DNA of 64,000 bases from Ophioderma brevispina (GCA_023653785.1 JAMKCH010002927.1:1-64000), one strand, 5' to 3'; counted from the first letter of the stretch, positions 24,517-34,949 are shown. The notes: generated by a model from the sequence alone, not told the origin. Numbers and translations are program-made.

Positions 24517-24685
24517 ATAACGGCCCAGATGCAACAAAAAACATCGCGTAATTTTCCCGGAAGACGGCCCAGATGCAACGAGGAACATCGCGTCATTTTC
24601 CCGGAAGACGGCCCAGATGCAACGAGGAACATCGCGCCATTTTCCGGAAAGACGTCTCAGATGCAACGAGGAACATCGCGTGCGA
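24517..24685 (+). repeat. 46-bp tandem repeat array 1
   Basis: About 3.5-4 units beginning CGGCCCAGATGCAACGAGGA and continuing ACATCGCGTNATTTTCCCGG. Unit starts are at about 24517, 24563, 24609 and 24654. The same unit recurs at 25004-25200 and single copies occur in inverted orientation near both ends of the element. Confidence 0.88.
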
Positions 24686-24703
24686 ATGCAATGAGAACAG
24701 GGA

Positions 24704-24735
24704 TAATAAATAAATAAATAAATAAATAAATAATG
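24704..24735 (+). repeat. AAAT/AATA microsatellite
   Basis: About seven AATA units between the first repeat array and the centre of the piggyBac-like element. Confidence 0.95.
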
Positions 24736-25003
24736 GATGCGTACTTCACACTGATTTGCATGAAATTTGTAGCATATAGTTCGCCAGTCGTGAGTGGCGC
24801 TATTACGCTACGTCATAGTCGTGCGTGGCGCTATTACGCTACGTCATGCTCCGGTTTACGTCATGAATGCGTTTATGCATAATTTAAAAGTAGCTTATCG
24901 AAAATGGTGGCGCTATCACCATCGAAATCGAAATTGTCTATGGGCATTTGTACACAGTGTCACCCGCCTGATGAAAAGCATTGCGCCTTCTGCGGGCAAA
25001 CCG

Positions 25004-25205
25004 TCCGAAATGCAGTGAAAAGCATCGCATCATTTCCCGGGAATGACGTCCCAGGTGCAACGAGGAACATCGCGTCATTTTCCGGGAAGACGGCCCAGAT
25101 GCAACGAGGAACATCGCGTAATTTTCCGTAAAGACGGCCCAGATGCAACGAGGAACATTGCATCATTTTCCGGTAAGACGGCCCAGATGCAATGAGGTCC
25201 AATGA
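25004..25205 (+). repeat. 46-bp tandem repeat array 2
   Basis: Four to five units of the array-1 repeat. The first unit is the most divergent (CGTCCGAAATGCAGTGAAAA); later units are near-identical to each other. Frames left open through it on either strand are repeat artefacts. Confidence 0.88.
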
Positions 25206-26301
25206 GAGTCATTTGCGCGACAAAAAATAGTTGTTGACGGCCGAGATGCAACGAGAAACATTTTCCGACCGGTACCACGTTTTCGTTGGCTCTCATTGCA
25301 TCTCGGCCGCGTTAGGGTTAAAATACAAAATAATGAACTTTTTGGGGATTTCAGCATCTCAAACGCGGGCAGAAAATCATAACGCGGGCAGGTTACGGGA
25401 AACATAACATCAACTTTCATACGCCTTATCCTGAAGTAATGACATATGTTTAGTACAGTATAGGCACAATGCAATGTATTATGGGATTGGTTCAAAGCAC
25501 CCTCTGTGCATGACCCCAACTAGGTATCTTTTATTAATACTTAATATTGAAGCAGAACCCGGCAATAAACTACCCGTTTTTGTCTACTTTCCTACATGAA
25601 AGGCTTGTGTGTGACAATGAATTCATATAAAAATGATTATATTGTGAATAAAACATATTGGTAATGTCAATTTCAAAACATTACTTCTGTTAGGCTTTTC
25701 ATCTTCCTTCCCTGAATAGGTACTGTGACACTTTCAGCAATGCATGTGAATGAATAATCAACCCAAAGTTTGAGGCAATTATTAAAACTCGAAATGCCAG
25801 TGTTCCAACCACTAAAATTCACATCAAGGACACTTGATAGAGCTTACAATATTTTCACTCTTAAAAACAAAATCAACACAAAATTAAGCAAAGAAAACGC
25901 TAAATTCAAGATCCACTTTTTACAAATTACCCTATCAACATGCACAAAATAAGTTGTGATGCAATAATGTTCAACTTCAAAGTCTGGTTAATCCTCTCTC
26001 GTTTATATACATATGTAGGGCAAATCGAAAAAATGCCTCTGCTTCAACATCCTGGTGCTACACCGACGCAGGTGAATCTCATACATTTTTGATGCCACTG
26101 AAAATGTCAGAGAATGTTCAAGGGAGTTCAGTGCTTCATACAACATATTAGATAGGAGAAAGCCAGGAGAGACAAGAAATGTCAATCTAATGTTGTCTGG
26201 ATATATATATTATTTAGGTTATGAAACAAGAATGCTCAGGCTCACTTGAAATGCCACGTTGCCAACTGAGGGTTGGCCAAGGTGTCATGGGAGACTGTAC
26301 A

Positions 26302-26621
26302 CCTTGCTGTTGTTGTTTTGATCAATTTTCAATAGCAAATTTGGAGGAAGCAGCAGATGGTCTTTCTTTTAAGGAGATATGGCATTTGTTTATCAATGTA
26401 TTTGGTCTGAGATGGTCTCTTGTTGTTAATGCAAAATTATGGTCCAAAACAGGCTAACATAAATGCAATATTTTGTCTGTCTTCTTTGACAATTTCTTAT
26501 ACAACCAAATGTTACTTGAAATTTTAGAGTTTCCTGTGTGTGTGTGTGTGTGTGTATGCATTTCTTTTAAAGTACTGTAATGTCTAGAATATAAGCCGCA
26601 GCTTAAAGACTGACAATGTGA
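26302..26621 (+). repeat. Tandem duplication unit 1 (empty site)
   Basis: Matches 26627-27223: shared TTTTGATCAATTTTCAA, GGCATTTGTTTATCAAT, GGTCCAAAACAG and CTAGAA near the end. A TTAA at 26426-26429 corresponds to the point where unit 2 carries a MITE. A short TG run (26537-26557) is included. An open frame at 26221-26457 lies in this repeat and has no family motif. Confidence 0.75.
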
Positions 26622-26626
26622 CACCT

Positions 26627-27223
26627 GTGTCCATTGTTGCTTTGATCAATTTTCAAAAGGGAAATAACAGATGGAAATTTTTAAGAAAATCAAATGTGGC
26701 ATTTGTTTATCAATTTATTTTGGTCTCTCTTGTTAAAAGTACAACAAGAGATTTCACATATCAGGTGTCCCTAAAAATATTGAAAATCCCAATTTGACAC
26801 CATCACAAAACTTTCCATAAAAAATAACTCCATCTCAAATGATGAAGTTGAGAATGATTTCTTTGGTACAAAAATTGTGAAATTTCTAATTTCGTATAGG
26901 AGCAAATACAAAATTCACCCTATGTTTTATATTGAAGAATGAGCAACTCCAAATCGCATTTTGTTTTCACTTTTAAGGCAATTCTACAGCTAAATACAAG
27001 ACCTGTACGAAATATACGGCATGTCTAATCTATATGAAATCACTACATATGACACAATATATGTATGCCTTGAAATCTCGCGTTGCACCTTTAATGCCAC
27101 GTTATGGTCCAAAACAGACTAACAAAATTTTGCAATGTTTTGTTGTTTCTCTGTGTGCACATGCTTTTCTTTATTTTAGTACCATAATTTCTAGAAGTCA
27201 CAACTTATAGACGGGCAATGTGA
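26627..27223 (+). repeat. Tandem duplication unit 2 (filled site)
   Basis: Colinear with 26302-26621 but split by the MITE at 26737-27090. After the MITE it continues TTAATGCCACGTTATGGTCC, against TTAATGCAAAATTATGGTCC in unit 1. Confidence 0.75.
26737..27090. mobile_element. TTAA MITE, family K2, copy 2
   Basis: Flanked by TTAA at 26733-26736 and 27091-27094. Ends CAACAAGAGATTTC and GAAATCTCGCGTTGCACCT. Internal sequence is shared with 23090-23398 and 55579-55927 (CAGGTGTCCCTAAA, TTTGGTACAAAAATTG, TCTAATCTATATGAAAT). The neighbouring duplicate unit provides the empty site. Confidence 0.87.
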
Positions 27224-27302
27224 TTTGTTGACAAGCCAGATAGCACATGGTCTCTTCAAGTCAGATTATAGACTTGAGTACATTGAATTATATCTCACTT
27301 AG

Positions 27303-28043
27303 ATGAAGAGAGTGACCCCAAGTTTGGCAAGAGATTTTATGTATGGAAGATGCGAGAAGGGAGCTGGAGGGATGGTGGAACAGGAGGAAAGGTTGTGTGA
27401 TGAGGTGGAGTCTGTGAAGGAGTTCACATACCTTGGGGACAAGGTTAGTGGGGATGGTGGATGCGAGGTGGCTGTGAGGTATGGGTGGGTGAAGTTTAGG
27501 GAATGTGGGGAGTTGTTGCAAGGGAAAAGATATCCTTTGAAGATGAAAGGAATGGTGTATAAGAGTTGTGTGAGATCAGTGATGCTGTATGGGAGACGTG
27601 GTGTCTGAGCGAAAATGAGATGGGGATTCTGGGGAGGACTCAGGACAGAGAGAGCAATGATAAGAGCGATGTGTGGTGTGAAGTTGATGGATAGGATGAA
27701 GACTGAGGACTTGATGCAGATGTTGGGTTTGGAAGAGGCGATGGACCGGTTGGCGAAGGCGAACAGTGTAAGTTGGTATGGGCATGTGTTGAGGAAGGAT
27801 GAGGAGCATGCCTTAAGAAGGGCTTTTGAGTTCGAGGTGGGAGATTTGAGGAGGAGGGGACGTCCAAAGAAGACATGGAAGAAGCAAGTAGAGGAGGAGA
27901 GTAGGAGGGTTGGGTTGAGGATGGAGGATGCATTGAATCATTGAGTAAGGGGCGGTTGCTGCGAGTGTGAGGTGAATCCGGCCACCCCCGTTTATGGGGA
28001 CAAAACCGGATTTAAAACTTTGGTTTACTACTACTACTACTTG
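27303..28043 (+). pseudogene. Non-LTR retrotransposon 3' fragment (end of RT ORF and tail)
   Basis: One plus frame, interrupted once, carries the C-terminal region of a non-LTR reverse-transcriptase polyprotein. Visible motifs in order are EFTYLGDKVS (about residue 40), VYKSCVRSVMLYG, RTERAMIRAMCGVKLMDR, WYGHVLRKD and RRRGRPKKTWKKQVEEE. The conserved segment around ETWxLSENE sits in another frame between about 27593 and 27655, so two compensating frameshifts flank it; the in-frame TGA there (27606-27608) results from this. After the ORF a tail runs to GGACAAAACCGGATTTAAAA and ends in an ACT simple repeat (about 28026-28041). The tail recurs at 62703-62780. The element is 5'-truncated and inactive. 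Clade not assigned. Confidence 0.85.
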
Positions 28044-28560
28044 GCCATAGTAAAAAGCCTGGGTCCTAATCTGTTCTCATGTTGCCCTCTCATGGAGTGA
28101 AGATAAAATCACAAAATGCACTACATAAGCTCTTAGTTGAAGGCTTGTCACATAGTCAGGCCAGTTTGGGGTACATAGGCAGTTTTTAAGAATACTGTTA
28201 GAATAAGCCCAATTTGCATGTGGTTGTTTTTTTCAGTAAGATTTAAAAATTCGAAAAAAATCAAAACAGGAACTTAAACTTTAAACGAAATTTTTAGAAT
28301 TTTCACATTGTTTTGGAACGACAAGGCTTATTTTATGCTTATAAGGAACTGTTGTACTGATACCTAGGTACATATTTTAATTTGAAGTTCTATTGTCTTG
28401 TGTCTCAAGGTGAGTCTGGGTTAGAAGCAGCCCAAGCTCTTTTGTACACCTGAAAAAAATAAAAGAAAAATAAAAAATATAATTAGATACTTATAGTTCA
28501 TTTACAGAGAGGCCAGCAGGGTTTAAAAAAAATTCTACAAATATCACGGACCAAATAGAG

Positions 28561-28665
28561 CTGTAGCGAGCGTAGCGAGCGCAGCGACCTAGCGGGTGGG
28601 GTCCAGGGGCCCGCCTTAGGGCCCTGGTGGGGGTCCAGGGGGCGAAGCCCCCGGCCGGAAGCTCC
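28561..28665. repeat. GC-rich fold-back block
   Basis: Starts with repeated GCGAGCGTAGCGAGCGCAGC, then nested inverted repeats: CAGGGGCCC with GGGCCCTGG, and CCAGGGGGC with GCCCCCGG. It contrasts sharply with its AT-rich surroundings. No frame or known RNA family recognised. Confidence 0.7.
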
Positions 28666-29103
28666 TGAATTTTAACGATTTTGAAGCTTTAGGAGATGTC
28701 TCCTGGCCGCCATTTTATCTTGAAAAGATGACATGAATTGCATAGTAATTAGTATAGATGCCGTCATAATAAAAACTTGTTCTACTGAATTAGTACATGA
28801 TGATGAATGAACAGAGGACATCATACCCAACATCATGAAAATCAAAATGTGATATTCGAATTTTGGATGAATTTATATTCTGCTTCCAGGCCCACACCCT
28901 TCCACATGCAGTTTATCCGTTGAGGCTGCCGATTTCAATGGGTTGTTTTGGCACAATACAAAATGCTTTCCCGAGTTTTACCTACCTCCGTCAAACATTC
29001 TATCTACTACCAACACCCTACGAATTCGTCAACGGTTAACGGAATAAACCACATGTTTAGGGTGCCGAATTTTAATTGCTGCAGAATACTAAATTCACAA
29101 TCC

Positions 29104-29229
29104 CTAGCTCCGTAATAATCCCCCCGTTTTATCAGTGTCCTCAAGCCATTTCCACTGGAATTTGTCTCGGCAGGTTTGATTCATTTCAGCGATATTATCG
29201 CCACGCTCGACAAACTTTAAGACCGACAT
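29104..29229 (-). CDS. Short ORF, possible BED/hAT transposase N-terminal relic (41 aa)
   Basis: A 41-residue minus-strand frame from ATG (29229) to TAG (29104). It begins MSVLKFVERGDNIAEMNQ and includes DKFQWKWLEDTDK. FxWKWLE near an N-terminus is reminiscent of hAT/ZBED-type proteins in which this motif precedes a KxxxxC zinc-binding region; that region is not present here. Probably a truncated relic within the hAT-like element 28505-29598. Function cannot be claimed. Confidence 0.35.
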   Translation of the reverse strand: MSVLKFVERGDNIAEMNQTCRDKFQWKWLEDTDKTGGLLRS

Positions 29230-29614
29230 CTTGACAGCAAACTTTTCGTTCTCGGTGAATAATCAACAATGCCTTGTCTGGATAAAATATCACGAAAAGA
29301 AGCCACCGACTTGTAGCCTCGTCTTCTCGTGCGTTCACTTTTCGCGGGGCTCATAATGCGTGTATCTTACATTGTAATCAAGGCCAACGAACAACACTGG
29401 AGGTGAGTTAAATTCCGCACAGAAACATATACAAGAATTTTTTAAAATGCATGTGGTTTTCGATGACATTTGTCTCTGACGATTTTTTAATTTAAAAAAA
29501 AAAAAATTAACGTCCAAAGAATTATAAAATTCGGAAAAATTTCAGGGGCAGTTTAAAAATTCGGAAACACGAATAAATTCGGAAAACTGGCATCTCTGAG
29601 GTTAAGTAGTAAGG

Positions 29615-29616
<2 letters not shown>

Positions 29617-29654
<38 letters not shown>

Positions 29655-29738
29655 GTGTGTGTGTGTGTTGTGTGTGTGTGTGTGTGGTGGTGTGTGTGTG
29701 TGTGGTGTGTGTGTGTGTGGTGTGTGTGTGTGTGTGTG

Positions 29739-29769
<31 letters not shown>
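29617..29769 (+). repeat. TG/CA microsatellite
   Basis: About 150 bp of TG repeat with occasional missing bases. The Cys/Val and Thr/His frames through it are artefacts. Confidence 0.98.
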
Positions 29770-29772
<3 letters not shown>

Positions 29773-29999
29773 GGTGGGTTGTATGGGGTGAGCGTCAAGT
29801 TAGTATACATAAGATTTTAAACGAGGACAAGGCCACGCTATATTTCTACCAAGTAACTCATTTATTACAATCAATAGTTTCTATTCATTTAATCGAGAAA
29901 GACAGTTTGTAACATCAACACCCCCCCCCCCCCAAAAAAATGGTGCGGCCCTGTCTTTCATGGTTCTACTGAACTGATTTACCCCTTAGTAGGTAGAAA

Positions 30000-30183
30000 C
30001 TTTTGCGACAAATATCACTTATAAAACATTACAAATAGTCAAACTTTTATTAATCTTTCTTTGGAGCTGGCAAGCACATAGAAGTGTTTGGAAAAAAATG
30101 TGTACTTGGCCGGATTCAAACCAGCACCTCCGTATTTACTAGCACGGGACTCTAACTAATTGAGTATTTGAGCTAGAAGGGAT
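30000..30183 (-). repeat. tRNA-derived SINE
   Basis: On the minus strand the head carries a box-A-like TAGCTCAAATACTCAATTAG (30175-30156) and a box B GGTTTGAATCC (30122-30112) at tRNA-like spacing. An unrelated body (CCAAACACTTCTATGTGCTT) follows. The head no longer folds as an intact tRNA, so it is a SINE rather than a tRNA gene. The 3' limit is approximate. Confidence 0.68.
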
Positions 30184-31201
30184 AAGCATGAAAAGTGATA
30201 GATTAAATTATAGGTATTAAGTCTGAAAGGTGACCATCCAATGAATTGAAATTTTAACCACTTATTTCTCAGAGCTGGTATACAAGGTGGACAATAAATA
30301 GACTATTTTACAAATAGTCTCACTATTTTTATTCTGTAATGTGGTTTTGTTTTAAGTTTTTAATATTATAGGTACTGAGCCAAGCACTTTACTATAAATA
30401 ACATAAAAGGAAGTGACTAAAAATTAAAAATGCTCCACTATTTGAAATGGAAAACTAGTAAGAGCATCCCGAGACTACATTCCATGCACTACAGATTCAA
30501 GTAACACTTTAATAGCTAGACCTTCATCAAACAGTGAAATCGTACCTTAAAATCAATCTCAAATTGCTTAATTATCCATGTGCAAATTCATACACAATTT
30601 ATTGTTTTTCTAATTGTATTTTGACACCCTGAACATCAAATCAGCCAATACCATTCATAGGGGATTTAAACAGCTGCTAAAGGAGACAGAGATATGCTTG
30701 CCGGGTAACTAGAAGTGCTGGCACTCAACACTATAGTGCTCTAGTTTAACCACCTCGCATCAAAACATCTGGCACATTTTATGCTATAGGTCATGCCCTT
30801 TCCACTACTGTAAACACAACAGGTCTTTAACCATCTACTGAGCATCACAAAATCAATAGCGAGTGAGCAAAATTTTAATAAACTATCGCTGCAAACACCG
30901 CAACCTTCTAGGCATTCAGTTGGCAACGTTGATATTTTAAAACAGTTAATTTGATGACAGAATATTTTCAGGGAGGGCAAAATGATACACATTTTTGGCA
31001 GCAGTAATTTTCAATCTTCCAGCAGCATTTTTAACAATCTTTCATACACTTGATCCCTGCACAAGAAGTTTTCATGAATTGAAGCTATTCTGAAATTGGT
31101 GAAAAACTGCTTTCAAACTGAAGTTTCTGAGTGTTTTGTTTGAATTATTTATTAAAAAAAGGAATAGAACAGCAAAGATATTGATGTACCTTATATCAAA
31201 T

Positions 31202-31392
31202 ATCATCATCAGGGGCGGATCCAGGATTTAAAAAACGTCAAAATTACCGGGGGGCTGAAAGGCTGTAAATGGTCCAAAATATGCTCAAAATGGGCTGATT
31301 TGGGCTGATTTTGCAAGAATTTGCAGAATTACTGGGAGGCGCGCGCGCCCCCCTGCCCTCCCTCCTCACCTGGATCCGCGCCTGATCATGAC
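31202..31392. mobile_element. hAT-type MITE, CAGGGGCGGATCCAGG ends
   Basis: The element at 31210-31384 (175 bp) has ends CAGGGGCGGATCCAGG and CCTGGATCCGCGCCTG, inverted with one mismatch. Flanks ATCATCAT and ATCATGAC share the first five bases. The ends recall a widespread animal MITE. A GC-rich string (GGCGCGCGCGCCCCC) lies inside the right half. Confidence 0.75.
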
Positions 31393-32903
31393 CTGGATGT
31401 CTTAGCTCTAAGTTGGGGGGAGGGGGTCTGGGGGACTCAGTGGCTTTGCAACCATGTGTTAGGTGGTAGGGCGAAGGGAGTGACTACATCAATTTTTAGC
31501 AAATCAAGAGTACATTTTGGGCATTGGCCCTAAGCTTGTGTAAGATTAATTATGATTGTTTTTAATGTTCTGCTTAATAATATAGTTTAGAAAACATCTT
31601 GGTATACAAATTACGAGGCTGCAATTATGCAATATACCAGCACATCTGATAATAGGTCCATCATTATGATGAACTCCTGTAAAAATTTTGCTTGTATCAA
31701 CACAATGAAGAATAAGGATTAGGGTTGTCTAGTAAATATATATCACAAATGTTGACCATCACAATTTAATGGAACAATTATTTCCTTAGATAATCAGCCT
31801 ATTTCAGTTTCTTCACACAATATCGGAGCTCAGCACTTCAAAAATTAGCACTTCAGTTAAAATTCTCTCTCATAACATCAAGGGAAAAATTCAATACTAA
31901 TTACCAAATTTATAACACCTTTCTGTCACAATAACAAAAGACCAAAGTTCACTGAACTTCACCAGCAAAGGCTAAAAGTCCCCAAGTAGGTGACAACAAT
32001 TCCAATGCTCTCGTGCTTTCAATATGCAATTACCCCTCATGCCTTTATTCCTCCTCCTCCACTACCTTTTTACATCGCAATACAAACTAATACTATGCAA
32101 AACAGGTGCGACACTTGCAGTGACGTCGCTTGCAGCTTTTTGCGAGGAGACACTGGGAGGATGGGAATTGATTGTACAAAACTCGGATGGATTTTGGCGC
32201 CAGACTGCCGAAGGGCCCGTGCAACTGGGATAAACGGTTGGCACTCAAGAAATAGATACCTCCAATTTTAACAAGGAAGGTAAAAGACGTAGAGCCACAA
32301 GGGTACATAGCTAGGATAATGCCACCGTTTCCACATATAAACATCAGAGGCATAACCGGGGGGAGGTAGGAGCATACTGTCCCCTTGGGTCAGCACCAAG
32401 CAAGCAATATTGACACAAAAATCGCTGAAAATAAGGGACACTTTTATGGATTTTGTGTTTTTCAAGTGCCTCTCTAGATCAACAATTTACTGGGTATACT
32501 AATAGCAAACATCAGTTGAAAAACTCCTAATGCACTCCCACATGTGCAATATCTAAACTTCCGTTAACTGTCAACTCCACTGCTATTTGTATATCAGAAA
32601 GAGTTCACAAGAAAATGAATCAATTTTGAGTACAACTGTACTCAAATCACAGCACTCCACCCCTAAATAAAATGATGCAAGCTTTTAATTTTAAGTGTGT
32701 CACTACTGAAAATAGATAAGTACTTTTCAGTTGTGCTTGTAGAAATGCACATTTTATGTAACATAGGACAATGACACTGATGCAGTACATACATGGACAA
32801 ATGCATGCACACACACACATGGGCATGCATTAAATCTCGATAAATATTTTGATTTGATTTGATTTGACTATTCAGACTGTTTTCCTGGATAACCCAAGAA
32901 AGC

Positions 32904-33093
32904 CTCCAGAGCAGGGGTTCTCAATTATATTAGCTGAAAGGCCAGAGAATGCCAAACATATTTGTACTTGAGGGCCAAATACACCTGCATTTCTTATGTT
33001 TCCCTTTATATATTTTAGTCTAGGGCCAAAAATCAATGGTTGGCGGGCCGGATTTGGCCCGCGGGCCGCCTGTAGTGAACCCCTGCTCTAGTG
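32904..33093. mobile_element. hAT MITE, CAGGGGTTCTCAA ends, copy 1
   Basis: The element at 32912-33085 (174 bp) starts CAGGGGTTCTCAATTATAT and ends GTGAACCCCTG. Flanking octamers CTCCAGAG and CTCTAGTG match at 6 of 8. CAGGGGTTCTCAA is a classic hAT (Charlie-like) terminus. A GC-rich palindrome (GCGGGCCGG...CCGCGGGCCGC) lies near the right end. Sibling at 33747-33898. Confidence 0.85.
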
Positions 33094-33617
33094 GAAGCTC
33101 TTTACATTGGGTCCACAAATAGCTCCAAGATGAATTAGGACAGCAAGGGGTTGACACCCTTCCCTTTTTGAGACTGATTTACATACAGGTATTATACATG
33201 GGACAAATGGCTATATATCTCTTCGAAAGGATGAAAAAGGCCATTTTGAGTTCAGACATCGCAGTCAGGAATGTCAAAGGTCAAGTGAGAAAGGTGTACT
33301 TCTGGTTCAGGACAAGTATCGGAAAGTGCGTTTTACCAGGTCACTGCACCAGATGACCAGTGAGCAATTTGAATTTTGAGCTAAAGTGAGCACAAGATGC
33401 AAGCCTGTTAACCATACTAGCATTTCTATAATTCCTGCATTTGCAGACAATCACCAACCCATCAACATTCATCTTGTACAAGGGTCGCTGTGCAAATATC
33501 CAGCACCAGGAATGGGTTTATCTCATCGGCTTCAACATTGGACATGCGCAGTTGGGACTCCAAAAGGGCTTACTCTAAAACAACCATTGGGGAGAGGGAA
33601 TCCCTGGTATTTAATCT

Positions 33618-33746
33618 ATACTGATCTTTACCAATAAAATCCAGAACTCTCAAGAACCCAAGAATCTCAGCAAGTCACTGATTCCACTGGGATTCAAACC
33701 AGGGCCCTTTTGTACCAGACGGAGATGAACAACTCGGCCATTAGAC
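33618..33746 (-). repeat. tRNA-derived SINE, interrupted at its 5' end
   Basis: On the minus strand: box A TGGCCGAGTTGTTC (33740-33727) and box B GGTTTGAATCC (33700-33690), then a body GTGACTTGCTGAGATTCTTG. The hAT MITE 33747-33898 inserted a few bases upstream of box A; its 8-bp duplication is the SINE sequence GTCTAATG on this strand. Not an intact tRNA. Confidence 0.7.
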
Positions 33747-33906
33747 CAGGGGTTCTCAACTATATTTGCCCACATGCCAAAGACACATACTCGTGGGCAA
33801 AATGCACTTTATTTTCATATCTTTTCTTTATATTTTGGGCTGGTTGCAGTGGTTGGTGGGCAGGAATTGACCCGTGGGTCACCAGTTCAGAACCCTTGCA
33901 TTGGAC
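33739..33906. mobile_element. hAT MITE, CAGGGGTTCTCAA ends, copy 2
   Basis: The element at 33747-33898 (152 bp) starts CAGGGGTTCTCAACTATAT and ends AGTTCAGAACCCTTG. Flanking octamers CATTAGAC and CATTGGAC match at 7 of 8. It shares its interior with copy 1 (GGTTGGTGGGC against GGTTGGCGGGC) at reduced similarity. Confidence 0.88.
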
Positions 33907-33934
33907 AAGTCCTTTTCTATACTACAATATTTTG

Positions 33935-34056
33935 AGGGTTTACTGCCCATATACAATAGCTGCCATTTGTCAGTTGTGTTGTTATTAAGTGTTATAACCT
34001 GTCAGATCTAACACATGGCAGCTATTGCAGATGGGGTCTTTTCGCCCTAAACCTTT
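33935..34056. mobile_element. Palindromic MITE, GGGTTTA ends, copy 2
   Basis: Starts GGGTTTACTGCCC and ends GCCCTAAACC. Inner arms CAATAGCTGCCA and TGGCAGCTATTGCAGAT. TTGA flanks both sides. Same family as 3093-3222. Confidence 0.72.
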
Positions 34057-34949
34057 GATTCATTCTATACCCTCAACTTAACATATGCATAAAAAAAACT
34101 TCACACCAATTTCTGCCGCAAACCCTCCGATTTATCAATTCCATAGCTGAAAGATGATCACAAAGCCGCCTAGATAATGCTGAAGATGCTATTTGAAATA
34201 GCAATGAAATGACAGAGAAATTATGCTCAAATTATTTATGTTCATGATGCATTTTAGGTCAAAGATTGGATTCAATTACAAATTATGCATCCCATATTTA
34301 TGAATAACTAAGAGGGAATGATTTGAGTGTCAGCATTAACAACCTCTTCTTATGACTTAAGAGTTCACAATTCTACCCAGTGAAGTGTTTTTCACACAAT
34401 GAAGTAAGGCACACACACACACCGATGAATATTTATGATGAGGCCTCACCCATCTCAATTCCCTCATTTCATGGAAACAAAATCCAATTTGCTTGCGTGT
34501 ATGGTAAAAACTTGTCATTATGAATGTGAAATTGGATTGAAATGATATGAAAATCCAAGCAGTTCCGTAATTTTCAGATGAACAGCATGTTCATGGAGGT
34601 TGTTGAACCCTAGTCGGCAGATGAGAGTTTGTTTGCTTGTGGCTTGTATATTTACAAGGGATGAGCGTATCAAATTTCATGGTTTTAAAGTTTTCCCAAT
34701 GGGTGCGTGTAGCTTATTAGTTAGTGGCAGTGAGCTCAACGCTCAAAAGGCTTACTTAAGTGTCAGACCCCATCCCTAATTTAACTATCAACCCGGATTC
34801 GTAGACTCCAACCCCCTAATCACTATAGTTAAAAGCCTTTTATGCTCACAACATCCATACAAGGCACATGACCGTGTACAAATTCATGGCCTAGAATTTT
34901 GTAGATGGGAAAGCCAAAATTAGGTCATTCCTCCATGTATTGCATTGCA

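Larger units (their letters stand above)
24353..25321. mobile_element. piggyBac-like MITE with TTAA duplication
   Basis: The element proper is 24357-25317 (961 bp). Ends are CCCTAACCCGG and CGGCCGCGTTAGGG, inverted at CCCTAAC-CGG. TTAA flanks both sides (24353-24356 and 25318-25321). The paralogous unit 1 has a single TTAA at the matching point, so the duplication is demonstrated within the window. CCC-initial ends with TTAA are typical of piggyBac. The interior holds two arrays of a roughly 46-bp repeat and an AAAT microsatellite. No transposase is encoded. Confidence 0.9.
23948..25347 (+). repeat. Direct duplication, unit 2 (filled site)
   Basis: Near-identical to 23567-23927 but interrupted at its TTAA by the element 24357-25317; the unit resumes with AAATACAAAATAATGAAC at 25321. 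Confidence 0.88.
23495..25507. mobile_element. hAT-like non-autonomous element carrying a duplication and a nested element
   Basis: Outer ends are inverted: CAGAGGGTGCATTGAGTCAA at the left and GGTTCAAAGCACCCTCTG at the right, continuing as CAATCCCAnAATGCA-type arms. Flanking octamers GCATACCC (23487-23494) and GCATGACC (25508-25515) agree at 6 of 8 positions, suggesting a hAT 8-bp duplication. The interior also has an inverted pair (GTTATGTTTCCCGTAAC near 23728 against GTTACGGGAAACATAAC near 25392). It contains a direct duplication (23567-23927 and 23948 onward) and a nested TTAA element (24357-25317). No transposase frame is visible. Confidence 0.6.
28505..29598. mobile_element. hAT-like decayed element
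   Basis: Left end CAGAGAGGCCAGCAGG and right end CTGGCATCTCTG are inverted relatives (CAGAGATGCCAG), a hAT-type terminus. Flanking octamers do not match, so boundaries are tentative. A minus-strand ORF inside (29104-29229) resembles the start of hAT/ZBED-type transposase proteins. A GC-rich segment (28561-28665) near the left end has a strong fold-back. Confidence 0.5.

Noticed and set aside
24517..25205. Regularly spaced 46-bp repeats resembling a CRISPR array
   Set aside because: Units are contiguous with no unique spacers, lie inside a TTAA transposon, and the genome is eukaryotic.
24379..25296. Several frames through the piggyBac-like element
   Set aside because: They follow the 46-bp repeat in different frames and have no transposase motif.
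26221..26457. 78-codon plus-strand frame with a Cys run
   Set aside because: Lies across a tandem repeat unit whose sibling is not open.
29553..29912. Open frames on both strands across the TG tract
   Set aside because: They encode only Cys/Val or Thr/His dipeptide repeats from a microsatellite.
30106..30183. Possible tRNA gene on the minus strand
   Set aside because: Box A and box B are present, but the cloverleaf pairing is lost and a SINE body follows.
32024..32271. Overlapping frames on both strands
   Set aside because: Frames are open in several registers at once, with no motif and no exon context.
33690..33746. Possible tRNA gene on the minus strand
   Set aside because: Box motifs only; the 5' end is disrupted by a MITE and the acceptor stem is absent.
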